A stretch of DNA of 18,103 nt. Source: Patescibacteria group bacterium (GTDB taxonomy: Bacteria; Patescibacteriota; Minisyncoccia; Phycocordibacterales; UBA12445). Shown one piece after another: positions 13,214 to 18,103 of the stretch (position 1 is the stretch's first letter; each line of letters begins with the position of its first letter). A model generated the notes under the pieces. The model did no database searches. It saw only the letters and a program-made list of their open reading frames with translations, and had not been told where the DNA came from. The position numbers and the translations under genes were made by a program. The stretch spans positions 1 to 18,103 of the forward strand of contig JAKLHJ010000010.1 of assembly GCA_022710205.1 (NCBI GenBank), read 5' to 3'.

Positions 13214-13402
13214 CTAACGGAAGATGTAGCGACCGCCGTACGGCGCCCGTCGCGTGTGCGTGGACTTCCGAGGCTTCTGCTTCGGTCGGGGCCGGATGGC
13301 CTTTTCCCTCCAGAGCGCTTTGGTGCGGAAGTGGTCGTCGTCCGAGGAAATCTTGTTGAGGATGGAGAGGTAGTGGAAGATGTTGTCGGTGTAAGTCTGC
13401 AT
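13214..13402 (-). CDS. Small basic protein, unknown function
   Basis: 62 residues from the ATG at 13402. A TTG three bases earlier is possible, but the SD AAAGGAGGG fits the ATG better. The N-terminus MQTYTDNIFHYLSILNKISS is helix-like. The C-terminal half is very basic (REKAIRPRPKQKPRKSTHTRRAPYGGRY), suggesting nucleic acid or membrane-surface contact. It is the first gene after the promoter 13480-13507 and 46 bases ahead of the HExxH gene. No family is recognised. Confidence 0.55.
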   Translation of the reverse strand: MQTYTDNIFHYLSILNKISSDDDHFRTKALWREKAIRPRPKQKPRKSTHTRRAPYGGRYIFR

Positions 13403-13479
13403 CAAGGAACCCTCCTTTTGGAATTAGGGCCTTTTTAGGCGTTTTTAAGTTGTAAAAGGACGCTATTTAAGTTTCTTTA

Positions 13480-13507
13480 ATTATACACCTTTTAGGTAAA
13501 ATGTCAA
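13480..13507 (-). promoter_or_regulatory. Consensus sigma70-type promoter of the HExxH unit
   Basis: Minus strand: TTGACA (plus 13507-13502), a 16-base spacer, TATAAT (plus 13485-13480). Both hexamers are perfect. The leader is about 70 bases and AT-rich, with a GCCTAAAAAGGC hairpin (plus 13429-13440), followed by the SD. Confidence 0.8.
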
Positions 13508-13542
13508 GCAAAATAAGGATTCATCCTGTTGATTAAAAAACG

Positions 13543-13568
13543 CCCCCGAATCGTTTCCAATTCGGGGG
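13543..13568 (-). terminator. Terminator of the 151-residue membrane protein gene
   Basis: CCCCCGAAT (13543-13551) pairs perfectly with ATTCGGGGG (13560-13568). The minus strand continues CGTTTTTT. It lies about 35 bases beyond the stop. Confidence 0.8.
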
Positions 13569-13602
13569 CCGGCGTTTTATCTGCCGCGATTTTTCTACTT
13601 TA

Positions 13603-14058
13603 TCAATACCAGAAGACCCATCCTCCCGAATAGTGGGAAAACGACCCAAACATTAAGACAAAACATACCTGGAGCACGGCATAAGAGATGAAGTGCTCAT
13701 AGGCCTCCCTATCGTCCGATTCGGGGTAGGGTGTGGCTACTCCGAAGAGAAGTCCGGACAGCACAGGGCAGACAGCGAGAGCAACGCATTCAAGCAGGGG
13801 CAATTCTGTAACGAGTCCGAAGAGCATTCCGGCGAAAGCCACTATTGCGACGAATGCGAGCAGGGTGTCGTCAATGTTTTTCTTGTAATTCCTTCTTATG
13901 ATTTTGCTCGCGAAGAAGATGATGAAGGCGGTCTGCTCGATAACGAGTCCGAGGTCGTATGTGCTCCAGTTGTTTATTGAAAAAAATAAAAAGAGAAAAA
14001 AGGATCCGATAACAACCGACAGCACTTTCAGTCGATTAATAACGGGGTTAATCTCCAT
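13603..14058 (-). CDS. Multi-pass membrane protein, unknown function
   Basis: 151 residues with about five hydrophobic segments (near 10-28, 36-54, 67-86, 90-108, 125-142) and short charged loops (KIIRRNYKKNIDD, PYPESDDREAYEH). The start ATG has an SD (AGGGAGGG) eight bases upstream. The stop is TGA followed directly by TAA. It has its own terminator, and a 21-base palindrome (14111-14131) in its upstream region. The hydropathy layout resembles the 151-residue protein at 14992-15447, although I see no convincing sequence match. No family is recognised. Confidence 0.65.
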   Translation of the reverse strand: MEINPVINRLKVLSVVIGSFFLFLFFSINNWSTYDLGLVIEQTAFIIFFASKIIRRNYKKNIDDTLLAFVAIVAFAGMLFGLVTELPLLECVALAVCPVLSGLLFGVATPYPESDDREAYEHFISYAVLQVCFVLMFGSFSHYSGGWVFWY

Positions 14059-14110
14059 CTTTCAATCCCTCCCTGGCCCGCCAAAACTTGTCACGGTTCT
14101 GACGATACGG

Positions 14111-14131
14111 CTAGATATTTGTGATATCTAG
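14111..14131. promoter_or_regulatory. Palindrome, possible operator
   Basis: CTAGATAT-TTGTG-ATATCTAG is a perfect 8-bp inverted repeat with a 5-base spacer. It lies about 50 bases upstream of the 151-residue membrane gene, among AT-rich DNA that should hold its promoter. The spacing suits a dimeric repressor, but no regulator is encoded in the window. Confidence 0.35.
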
Positions 14132-14265
14132 ATTAACTTTTAGTGCCTCTTTATTTTTAAGTTCAAAAGTTTAGGAGGGCTTGCTTCCGGATCAAATTTA
14201 AAAGTTCAGTATCTTCCATATTTTTAACACAATGAGGTGCGTTTAACAATCCCGTTAAGTAAAAA

Positions 14266-14285
14266 GCCCCCGATCTTTCGGGGGC
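14266..14285 (-). terminator. Terminator of the first DUF2293-like gene
   Basis: GCCCCCGA (14266-14273) pairs with TCGGGGGC (14278-14285). The minus strand continues TTTTT. It lies immediately after the stop. Confidence 0.85.
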
Positions 14286-14290
14286 CACAC

Positions 14291-14659
14291 TTAACTTCGA
14301 AAACTATCGAGTGTTGTTTTGGGGTCTCTCATATATAGACCATCGTCTTCTTTGGCGGCTCGTAGTTCACAAAGCTTTTTGTTTTGTTCTCTGCAAATAG
14401 CTCTTCGGGCCTCTTCTCTTTCGATGCCCTGACTCAGCAGTTTCTCATAGTTTGTGTCTACGTGTCTAACGCGGCCTTTCACAATCAGTTCCGCCTGTTC
14501 TGCGACCGGAACTGTTCCATCGAAAACCACGGAATTTTTGTTGTTAAGCGCAAACGCGATAATGGGCCAAGGGTCTTGGCATGAGGGAAATTGTCGCCTG
14601 ATCTCATTAAAAAGTTGTCTCGCGCGCTCTCGATATCTTTTCGGGATCTTTTTGGACAA
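14291..14659 (-). CDS. DUF2293-like small protein (paralogue 1)
   Basis: 122 residues. After a basic N-terminus (MSKKIPKRYRERARQ) come RRQFPSC (about 21-27) and VKGRVRHVDTNYEKLLSQGIEREEARRAI (about 61-89). These match the DUF2293 pattern, in which FPxCP is followed by a C-terminal RHxxTxYDxLLxxGxxRxEAR motif (pattern from memory). Typical DUF2293 domains carry a glycine-arginine-rich SGRVGRSAA segment between these, which is missing here. No function is known for the family. The start is TTG: the SD GGGAGG lies eight bases before it. It forms its own unit with promoter 14727-14755 and terminator 14266-14285. A diverged paralogue is at 15585-15947. Confidence 0.65.
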   Translation of the reverse strand: MSKKIPKRYRERARQLFNEIRRQFPSCQDPWPIIAFALNNKNSVVFDGTVPVAEQAELIVKGRVRHVDTNYEKLLSQGIEREEARRAICREQNKKLCELRAAKEDDGLYMRDPKTTLDSFRS

Positions 14660-14726
14660 ACAGCATTCCTCCCTTGTCGCTAAATAAACAGCGGAGTCGT
14701 TTTTTAAGGAACAAAATTTACAGATG

Positions 14727-14755
14727 AGAATAGCATATCTAAATTTTTATGTAAA
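14727..14755 (-). promoter_or_regulatory. Promoter of DUF2293-like paralogue 1
   Basis: Minus strand: TTTACA (plus 14755-14750), a 17-base spacer, TATTCT (plus 14732-14727). It sits between the terminator of the upstream unit and the TTG start. Confidence 0.6.
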
Positions 14756-14771
14756 ATTTTTTATATAATAA

Positions 14772-14798
14772 AACCCCCTCCGCTTGAGGAAGGGGGTT
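14772..14798 (-). terminator. Terminator of the five-gene unit
   Basis: AACCCCCT (14772-14779) pairs with AGGGGGTT (14791-14798), with CC/GG inside. The minus strand continues TTATTATAT. It ends the operon that starts at the promoter 16108-16136. Confidence 0.8.
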
Positions 14799-14811
14799 GC
14801 TGTCTGCGAAC

Positions 14812-14964
14812 TTAGAAGGTGAAGGAGTATCGGATCATCGCTTCGTTACAGGCTTGGGCGAATAAGTAGACGCCGTAGGTGGTGCCGAGCCCGACCGTCA
14901 GAAAAAGGATGACCAAGGAGCAGACTTCCACTTTGCTGAGGGGGGCGTTTTCGTTTTGTTCCAT
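14812..14964 (-). CDS. 50-residue single-span membrane microprotein
   Basis: ATG at 14964, TAA at 14814-14812, with SD GGAGGCACTCTC upstream. The product starts MEQNENAPLSKVEVCSLVIL and continues FLTVGLGTTYGVYLFAQ: a polar N-terminus, one membrane span (about 13-37) and a short tail ending RYSFTF. It is the last gene of the operon, 27 bases after the 151-residue gene. No family is recognised. Confidence 0.6.
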   Translation of the reverse strand: MEQNENAPLSKVEVCSLVILFLTVGLGTTYGVYLFAQACNEAMIRYSFTF

Positions 14965-14991
14965 GAGAGTGCCTCCTTTTTTTCTAGTTGC

Positions 14992-15447
14992 TTACAGCAT
15001 CGCTTTGATCACGGAGCCGACCGTGTAGGCCCACCCGAAGATCGCGAGGGTCATGACGAAGAGCGATCCCTTGCGCGACGAAAGGGTGAGTCTCTCGTTC
15101 GTCATGTCGTACACGCAGCGCATGCCTAGCGCCACGATGCCGGTGGTGAGGTGAGCGACGATGGAGAGGCGCAGGAAGGTGACGACCATGATCTTGCCGG
15201 ACGCGAGGAAGAGGAGCGCGAGGAGGAAGCAGGAGCCGAGAGCGCCCGACACCGTTTCGGGGCTCAGGGGATACTTGTAGTGCTTGCTGTTGTCTTCGAG
15301 AACCTCGATGGCGACGGCAGAGAAAATGAGGCCTAAGGTGCAGAAGAGGGTGGTCACTCCGTCGATGACCACGGAGACGTTGCCGGCGCAGATGCCAAGA
15401 ATGACGATGATGACGGTGATGGCGGCCACGATGTCATTGTTTCCCAT
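14992..15447 (-). CDS. Multi-pass membrane protein, unknown function
   Basis: 151 residues with about five hydrophobic segments (near 6-24, 28-47, 68-90, 93-110, 128-148). A polar loop (EDNSKHYKYPLSPETVSG) follows span 2, and another (DMTNERLTLSSRKGS) precedes the last span. GC-rich codons dominate. The start ATG has an AAGGAGG SD that lies inside a perfect 6-bp hairpin (15455-15470), so initiation may be structure-controlled. It sits between the 37- and 50-residue genes. No family is recognised. Confidence 0.65.
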   Translation of the reverse strand: MGNNDIVAAITVIIVILGICAGNVSVVIDGVTTLFCTLGLIFSAVAIEVLEDNSKHYKYPLSPETVSGALGSCFLLALLFLASGKIMVVTFLRLSIVAHLTTGIVALGMRCVYDMTNERLTLSSRKGSLFVMTLAIFGWAYTVGSVIKAML

Positions 15448-15454
15448 TTTGCTG

Positions 15455-15470
15455 AGACCTCCTTAGGTCT
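15455..15470 (-). promoter_or_regulatory. SD-sequestering hairpin before the 151-residue gene
   Basis: On the minus strand AGACCT-AAGG-AGGTCT is a perfect 6-bp stem whose loop and 3' arm contain the SD AAGGAGG. An upstream GAGACC (plus 15492-15497) could pair with GGTCTC as an alternative. A switch or RNA-thermometer-like effect is possible but unproven. Confidence 0.4.
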
Positions 15471-15505
15471 TCGAGGGACACCTTGTGAAAGGGTCTCGAG
15501 TTCTT

Positions 15506-15619
15506 TTAGAAGAGCTGAAGGCCGCCGAGGACGATGAACGAGACGAGCATGCCGATTGCGGCGAAGTCGTCGGTCAGGTTCGCGTTACGAATGCGAGCAG
15601 AGTGACCCTTTCGATTCAT
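15506..15619 (-). CDS. 37-residue membrane microprotein
   Basis: ATG at 15619, TAA at 15508-15506. The SD AGGAAGGAAG precedes the start. The frame overlaps the 3' end of the DUF2293-like gene by 35 bases, so the two are probably translationally coupled. The product starts MNRKGHSARIRNANLTDDFA, then IGMLVSFIVLGGLQLF: a basic N-terminus followed by one hydrophobic span reaching the C-terminus. No family is recognised. Confidence 0.5.
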   Translation of the reverse strand: MNRKGHSARIRNANLTDDFAAIGMLVSFIVLGGLQLF

Positions 15620-15947
15620 TGGAACTTCCTTCCTGTTTCCGCTGTTGCCACTGGCGGATGATGGAGGCGACTTTCGGCCACGTGTCGGTGCGAGCCTGGG
15701 TTCTGTTTGTGCCCCGGGCGATGCGTTCTTCGTAGTCCGTGAAGTCGTGGCGTATCCACGCCTTGAAGATGCGGTCGATCTTTTCGTAGTTCGACAGGGT
15801 TTCGTCGTGGGCGGCCGAACGCTTGTTGTTGACCGCGGCGTAGACGATTTCCTTGGCGTTTGGACACGAAGGGAACTGCCTCGATGCTTCGCTGAGAAGT
15901 TCCTGTGCTTTTCCCTGTTCCTTCATGGGTACGTTGAGTTGCCTCAA
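15585..15947 (-). CDS. DUF2293-like small protein (paralogue 2)
   Basis: About 120 residues. It shares with paralogue 1 (14291-14659) the blocks SRQFPSC, AVNNKRSAA (there ALNNKNSVV), WIRHDFTDYEERIARGTNRTQAR (there RVRHVDTNYEKLLSQGIEREEAR) and similar spacing, so they are homologues at low identity. The RHxxTxYE...G..R..AR block is the DUF2293 C-terminal signature. For the start I choose TTG 15947, eight bases after the SD AAAAGGAG. GTG at 15956 or 15953 is possible but too close to the SD, and the ATG at 15926 has none. It is second in the operon, 14 bases after the 29-residue gene, and its end overlaps the 37-residue gene. Confidence 0.6.
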   Translation of the reverse strand: MRQLNVPMKEQGKAQELLSEASRQFPSCPNAKEIVYAAVNNKRSAAHDETLSNYEKIDRIFKAWIRHDFTDYEERIARGTNRTQARTDTWPKVASIIRQWQQRKQEGSSNESKGSLCSHS

Positions 15948-15961
15948 TACCACCACTCCTT

Positions 15962-16051
15962 TTAGCGGTTTCTACTGGTAAGGACTATCGTGATGATGGC
16001 ATCCATGATGACGCCGACAACGATTAGGCAGGCGCCGATCAGAGACTCCAT
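15962..16051 (-). CDS. 29-residue membrane microprotein
   Basis: ATG at 16051, TAA at 15964-15962, with SD AAAGGAGTAGCGG. The product begins MESLIGACLIVVGVIMDAII and ends TIVLTSRNR: a single hydrophobic span and a basic C-terminus. It is the first gene behind a consensus promoter. The alternative is that it is only a leader peptide for the DUF2293-like gene, whose SD overlaps its stop. Confidence 0.5.
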   Translation of the reverse strand: MESLIGACLIVVGVIMDAIITIVLTSRNR

Positions 16052-16069
16052 CCGCTACTCCTTTCCCTG

Positions 16070-16083
16070 ATTTTCAATGTCCT
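16070..16083 (-). promoter_or_regulatory. Shared 14-base leader block, copy 2
   Basis: Minus-strand AGGACATTGAAAAT is identical to the block at 11034-11047. It lies about 18 bases upstream of the first start codon and about 25 bases downstream of the -10 box. Confidence 0.45.
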
Positions 16084-16107
16084 GACGTTTTTTAACTTTC
16101 TCTGTAT

Positions 16108-16136
16108 ATTATATACCCATTTTGCCTATTTGTCAA
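16108..16136 (-). promoter_or_regulatory. Perfect sigma70-type promoter of the five-gene unit
   Basis: Minus strand: TTGACA (plus 16136-16131), a 17-base spacer, TATAAT (plus 16113-16108). All twelve positions match consensus. It drives the 29-residue, DUF2293-like, 37-, 151- and 50-residue genes. Confidence 0.88.
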
Positions 16137-16259
16137 GCAATGCTAAAATATGGCTCAGGATATAGCTACTTAGGAACCCGTCTACTAAGTCGGGGGAGTG
16201 TTTCCCTAATAAATGGCGATAATGTAAAATGGCTATAAAGAATTTTTAATATTATAGGT

Positions 16260-16967
16260 ATGACTACAAAAAATAACAAAAAGCGGGGCAAATTCATTGC
16301 TATAGAGGGTCCTGACGGGGCCGGCAAGAGTCGAGCCATAGAATTTGTGAAAAAAGAGCTTATGGAGCTTGGTTTTGACTTTGTTTTTACCAGAGAACCG
16401 GGCGGCACCATAACAGCCGATGCGATAAGGGCCATTGTGAAAGATCCCGCGTATGCCGACATGTCCGTCCCGTGCGAGCTTGGCCTTTTCTCGTCCGCGC
16501 GCGCCGATCATTTGGAGAAAGTTATAATTCCGGCGCTTGAAGCGGGCAGAAATGTTTTCACCGACCGTTTCTCCGGCTCAACTTATGTTTATCAGGTGGA
16601 GGTAGCGGGGGAGGGTAAGTATGAAGAATTTTTCGCAAAGACGAACAAGCTTTTTGTCGGCGATTACGAGCCTGATATGTGGATACTTTTGGATGTGACT
16701 TCCGAAGAGGCGCAAAAGAGAATGCAAAAGAGGCGACAGATGGAGCTCGAGGAGGCGAAGTTAAACGGCGGCGCGCTAGAGAAAGATAAAAACGATGCGA
16801 AAGAGTTGGATTTTCACAAAAAGATAAGAAAAGGTTATCACAAATTCTTCAAAAAATTCGTAAAAGGCAAAAAGGGCAAGCTGATAGACACGACAAAACT
16901 CACCGAAGAAGAAGTCGGTCAGGCTGTATTGAAAACGATATTAAATTTTCTTCACCCTGTTGAGTAA
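16260..16967 (+). CDS. tmk: Thymidylate kinase
   Basis: 235 residues, a little longer than the usual 205-215. It phosphorylates dTMP to dTDP with ATP. The P-loop GPDGAGKS is at 17-24, TREPGGT at 44-50, the SSARADHLEKVIIPAL region at 78-93, and DRFSGSTYVYQ at 102-112 (the DR(Y/F) motif). The LID region is extended and lysine-rich (about 150-180). The ATG has no SD, only TATTATAGGT, like the core genes. The last four residues HPVE and the stop TAA are provided by repeat family 2 copy 2. It is transcribed away from the island. The 120 bases upstream hold an ACTTAG...CTAAGT hairpin (16168-16190) and AT-rich DNA without a clear promoter. Confidence 0.92.
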   Translation: MTTKNNKKRGKFIAIEGPDGAGKSRAIEFVKKELMELGFDFVFTREPGGTITADAIRAIVKDPAYADMSVPCELGLFSSARADHLEKVIIPALEAGRNVFTDRFSGSTYVYQVEVAGEGKYEEFFAKTNKLFVGDYEPDMWILLDVTSEEAQKRMQKRRQMELEEAKLNGGALEKDKNDAKELDFHKKIRKGYHKFFKKFVKGKKGKLIDTTKLTEEEVGQAVLKTILNFLHPVE

Positions 16968-17028
16968 AATTTTATTTATAAAATTTAAAATTTCTCTTTA
17001 TAAAAGAGAAATTTTTACTCAACAGGGT
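16954..17028. repeat. Y-shaped palindromic repeat, family 2 copy 2 (inverted)
   Basis: Outer stem 16954-16969 with 17013-17028 (16 bp perfect). Inside are AAATTTTAT-tt-ATAAAATTT and a 12-bp stem AAATTTCTCTTT-ata-AAAGAGAAATTT. It is the reverse orientation of copy 1 (2620-2692). Compared with copy 1, one outer pair is A-T instead of G-C and the inner stem is two pairs longer, all still paired. It overlaps the tmk stop codon and could act as its terminator. Confidence 0.8.
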
Positions 17029-17048
17029 AAATAACCCCCCATTTTTCT

Positions 17049-17152
17049 TTGTCATCCCCGCGCAGGCGGGGATCCAGTTTTATTTTATTTTAGATTGCCA
17101 TGGATTCCCGCCGGAGTTTACCCTCGACTGCAATCGGGGGCGGGAATGACAA
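17049..17152. repeat. dRS3-like GTCATCCCCGC / GGCGGGAATGAC palindromic element
   Basis: The ends TTGTCAT (17049-17055) and ATGACAA (17146-17152) are inverted. CCCCGC-gca-GGCGGGG (17056-17071) forms one hairpin, and ATTCCCGCC...GGGCGGGAAT (17104-17147) another. The TCATCCCCGC / TGGATTCCCGCC / GGCGGGAATGACA style occurs between genes in many bacterial genomes. No gene lies here. Confidence 0.65.
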
Positions 17153-17189
17153 TCGAGAGATGGTTGAAGGCAAGATAAAGAATAAAAAA

Positions 17190-17210
17190 GGCCCGCACAT
17201 TGTGCGGGCC
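17190..17210 (-). terminator. Terminator of the right-edge gene
   Basis: GGCCCGCACA-T-TGTGCGGGCC is a perfect palindrome, followed on the minus strand by TTTTTTATTC. It lies 12 bases beyond the stop of the right-edge gene. Confidence 0.88.
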
Positions 17211-17222
17211 GTTTGGCTACAT

Positions 17223-18103
17223 CTATTTGTTGAGAATCTTGAGGATCTCGTTGACCACGACGACCATATCTTCTCTCATTTTGGCTCGGTGCTTTACTGC
17301 CTTTCTCAATTCCCCGAGCGTGCTGAATTCTTCACTATCCAGATATTGGTTGAAGATTTCGTTGTATCTTTCTACGAGGTCTTTCATCTTCTTGCTTTCT
17401 TGGGCTTTAATAATAATGTCGAAGCGACGCGAATCAAGTATTGAGCTTGCCGTCAAAATATAAATGTTGCTTTCATTGATTCTGGCCAGACCCAAAAGAA
17501 TCGTCTCGGCGGTATTGAAACTCTCTCTTTCTTTGTCGAGGATAATCTCGTCGCCGGGGAGGGCCGCTTCCTCGGTATCTTGCACCGAAGTCTCGTTAGT
17601 GGCTTCTTTTTCAGGCGGCGCGGCCGTCACTTCGGTCGTGGTAGAGGATGGTTCCCCGTTCTCTTCCATCAGTTTCTTCATTTTTAATTCACTAATCTTT
17701 CGGGAAGCATATCTATGAGTTTCTCCGCAGAGTGGGGCGTCCAAGATAAGACCGCGCAACTCCTTAGGGTCGTTTGTCTGTTTGGCCTTATCGAGGAAGA
17801 ACTCATCCCATGTTTTTTCAACGACATTATTAAGATCAGATATGTTTTGGGTGGCTACCCATAGTTCGTGAAATTCTTCAGACGTATTCGCTGCTTTGAG
17901 CTTCTCAAGGACTAGCTTGCGGATCTCAGCGTTCGGGTCAGCCTTCACTTCTCCGGTCGTCTGCACGGTATTCTCTACCGTGGCCTCATCCTGGAAGTCC
18001 TCGGCCGTCACTTCGGCGGTCGTAGAATTGCTCGATTCGTCGAGATCTTGCCCGCTCTGTGCGGGTGCTGGGGCCACGGCAGGGGGACGCATGGCGAAGA
18101 GGG
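17223..18103 (-). CDS. Acidic protein of unknown function, 5' end outside the window
   Basis: At least 289 residues from the ATG at 18092. The frame stays open to the edge (LFA precedes it) and no SD is seen, so the true start is probably outside. The N-terminal part is low-complexity and rich in Pro, Ala, Thr, Glu and Ser. Two segments repeat: STTAEVTAEDFQDEATVENT (about 23-42) and STTTEVTAAPPEKEATNETS (about 149-168). The repeat is also visible in DNA as CGGCCGTCACTTCGG at 17621-17635 and 18002-18016. Helical, charged segments follow each (about 52-140 and 178-289). There is no signal or membrane span in the visible part. The stop is TAG. No family is recognised. Confidence 0.65.
   Translation of the reverse strand, partial: LFAMRPPAVAPAPAQSGQDLDESSNSTTAEVTAEDFQDEATVENTVQTTGEVKADPNAEIRKLVLEKLKAANTSEEFHELWVATQNISDLNNVVEKTWDEFFLDKAKQTNDPKELRGLILDAPLCGETHRYASRKISELKMKKLMEENGEPSSTTTEVTAAPPEKEATNETSVQDTEEAALPGDEIILDKERESFNTAETILLGLARINESNIYILTASSILDSRRFDIIIKAQESKKMKDLVERYNEIFNQYLDSEEFSTLGELRKAVKHRAKMREDMVVVVNEILKILNK

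Noticed and set aside
12484..13359. 291-codon plus-strand frame opposite the HExxH gene
   Set aside because: It is a GC-rich shadow of the real minus-strand genes, with Val/Gly/Asp-rich low-complexity translation and no SD.
14150..14230. 18-codon minus-strand frame (MEDTELLNLIRKQALLNF) upstream of the 151-residue gene
   Set aside because: It has no SD in an island where every other gene has one; too little evidence.

Overview
The window looks like a chromosomal piece of a Candidate Phyla Radiation (Patescibacteria, probably Parcubacteria/Nomurabacteria-like) bacterium. The supporting signs are: the ribosomal protein run rpsN-rpsH-rplF-rplR-rpsE-rplO-secY-adk-map lacks rpmD (uL30), a loss known across CPR; core genes are preceded by AT-rich DNA without Shine-Dalgarno (SD) sequences; the adenylate kinase P-loop reads GRSGCGKGTQ; and intergenic spaces are packed with palindromic repeats. 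The lineage is inferred, because no rRNA gene is present.

Layout. Positions 1-5400 carry, all on the minus strand, the start of an unknown gene, a LOG-family nucleotide-binding protein, a beta-CASP metallo-beta-lactamase nuclease, a candidate structured ncRNA with its own promoter and terminator, ndk, map and adk. The adk frame is broken by one in-frame TAG. Positions 5492-9406 are the end of the spc operon (secY back to rpsN). It stops at rpsN, where rplE would be expected. Instead there is a strong minus-strand promoter (9475-9503) and an IS481/IS3-like insertion sequence (about 9581-10521).

Positions 10560-16140 form an accessory island of about 5.6 kb, all on the minus strand. It contains five or six short transcription units with visible sigma70-type promoters and rho-independent terminators. 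Nearly all products are small and many are membrane proteins of 29-151 residues. Five genes of 29-50 codons were found by reading the DNA directly. The island also has a secreted or membrane HExxH protein, a Bax-inhibitor-1 (YccA-like) gene broken by one TGA, and two divergent DUF2293-like paralogues. Almost every island gene has a strong SD (AAGGAGG type), whereas the core genes have none, and several island genes are clearly GC-richer. This points to a different origin or translation regime.

From 16260 the core style returns with tmk on the plus strand, whose stop codon lies inside a palindromic repeat. Further repeats follow, then the 3' part of a minus-strand acidic protein of unknown function that runs off the right edge.

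Main points to check: two dispersed palindrome families whose copies differ by compensatory changes, the ncRNA candidate, the two single-stop interruptions, the broken spc operon with a replacement promoter, and the microprotein island with its DUF2293 pair.
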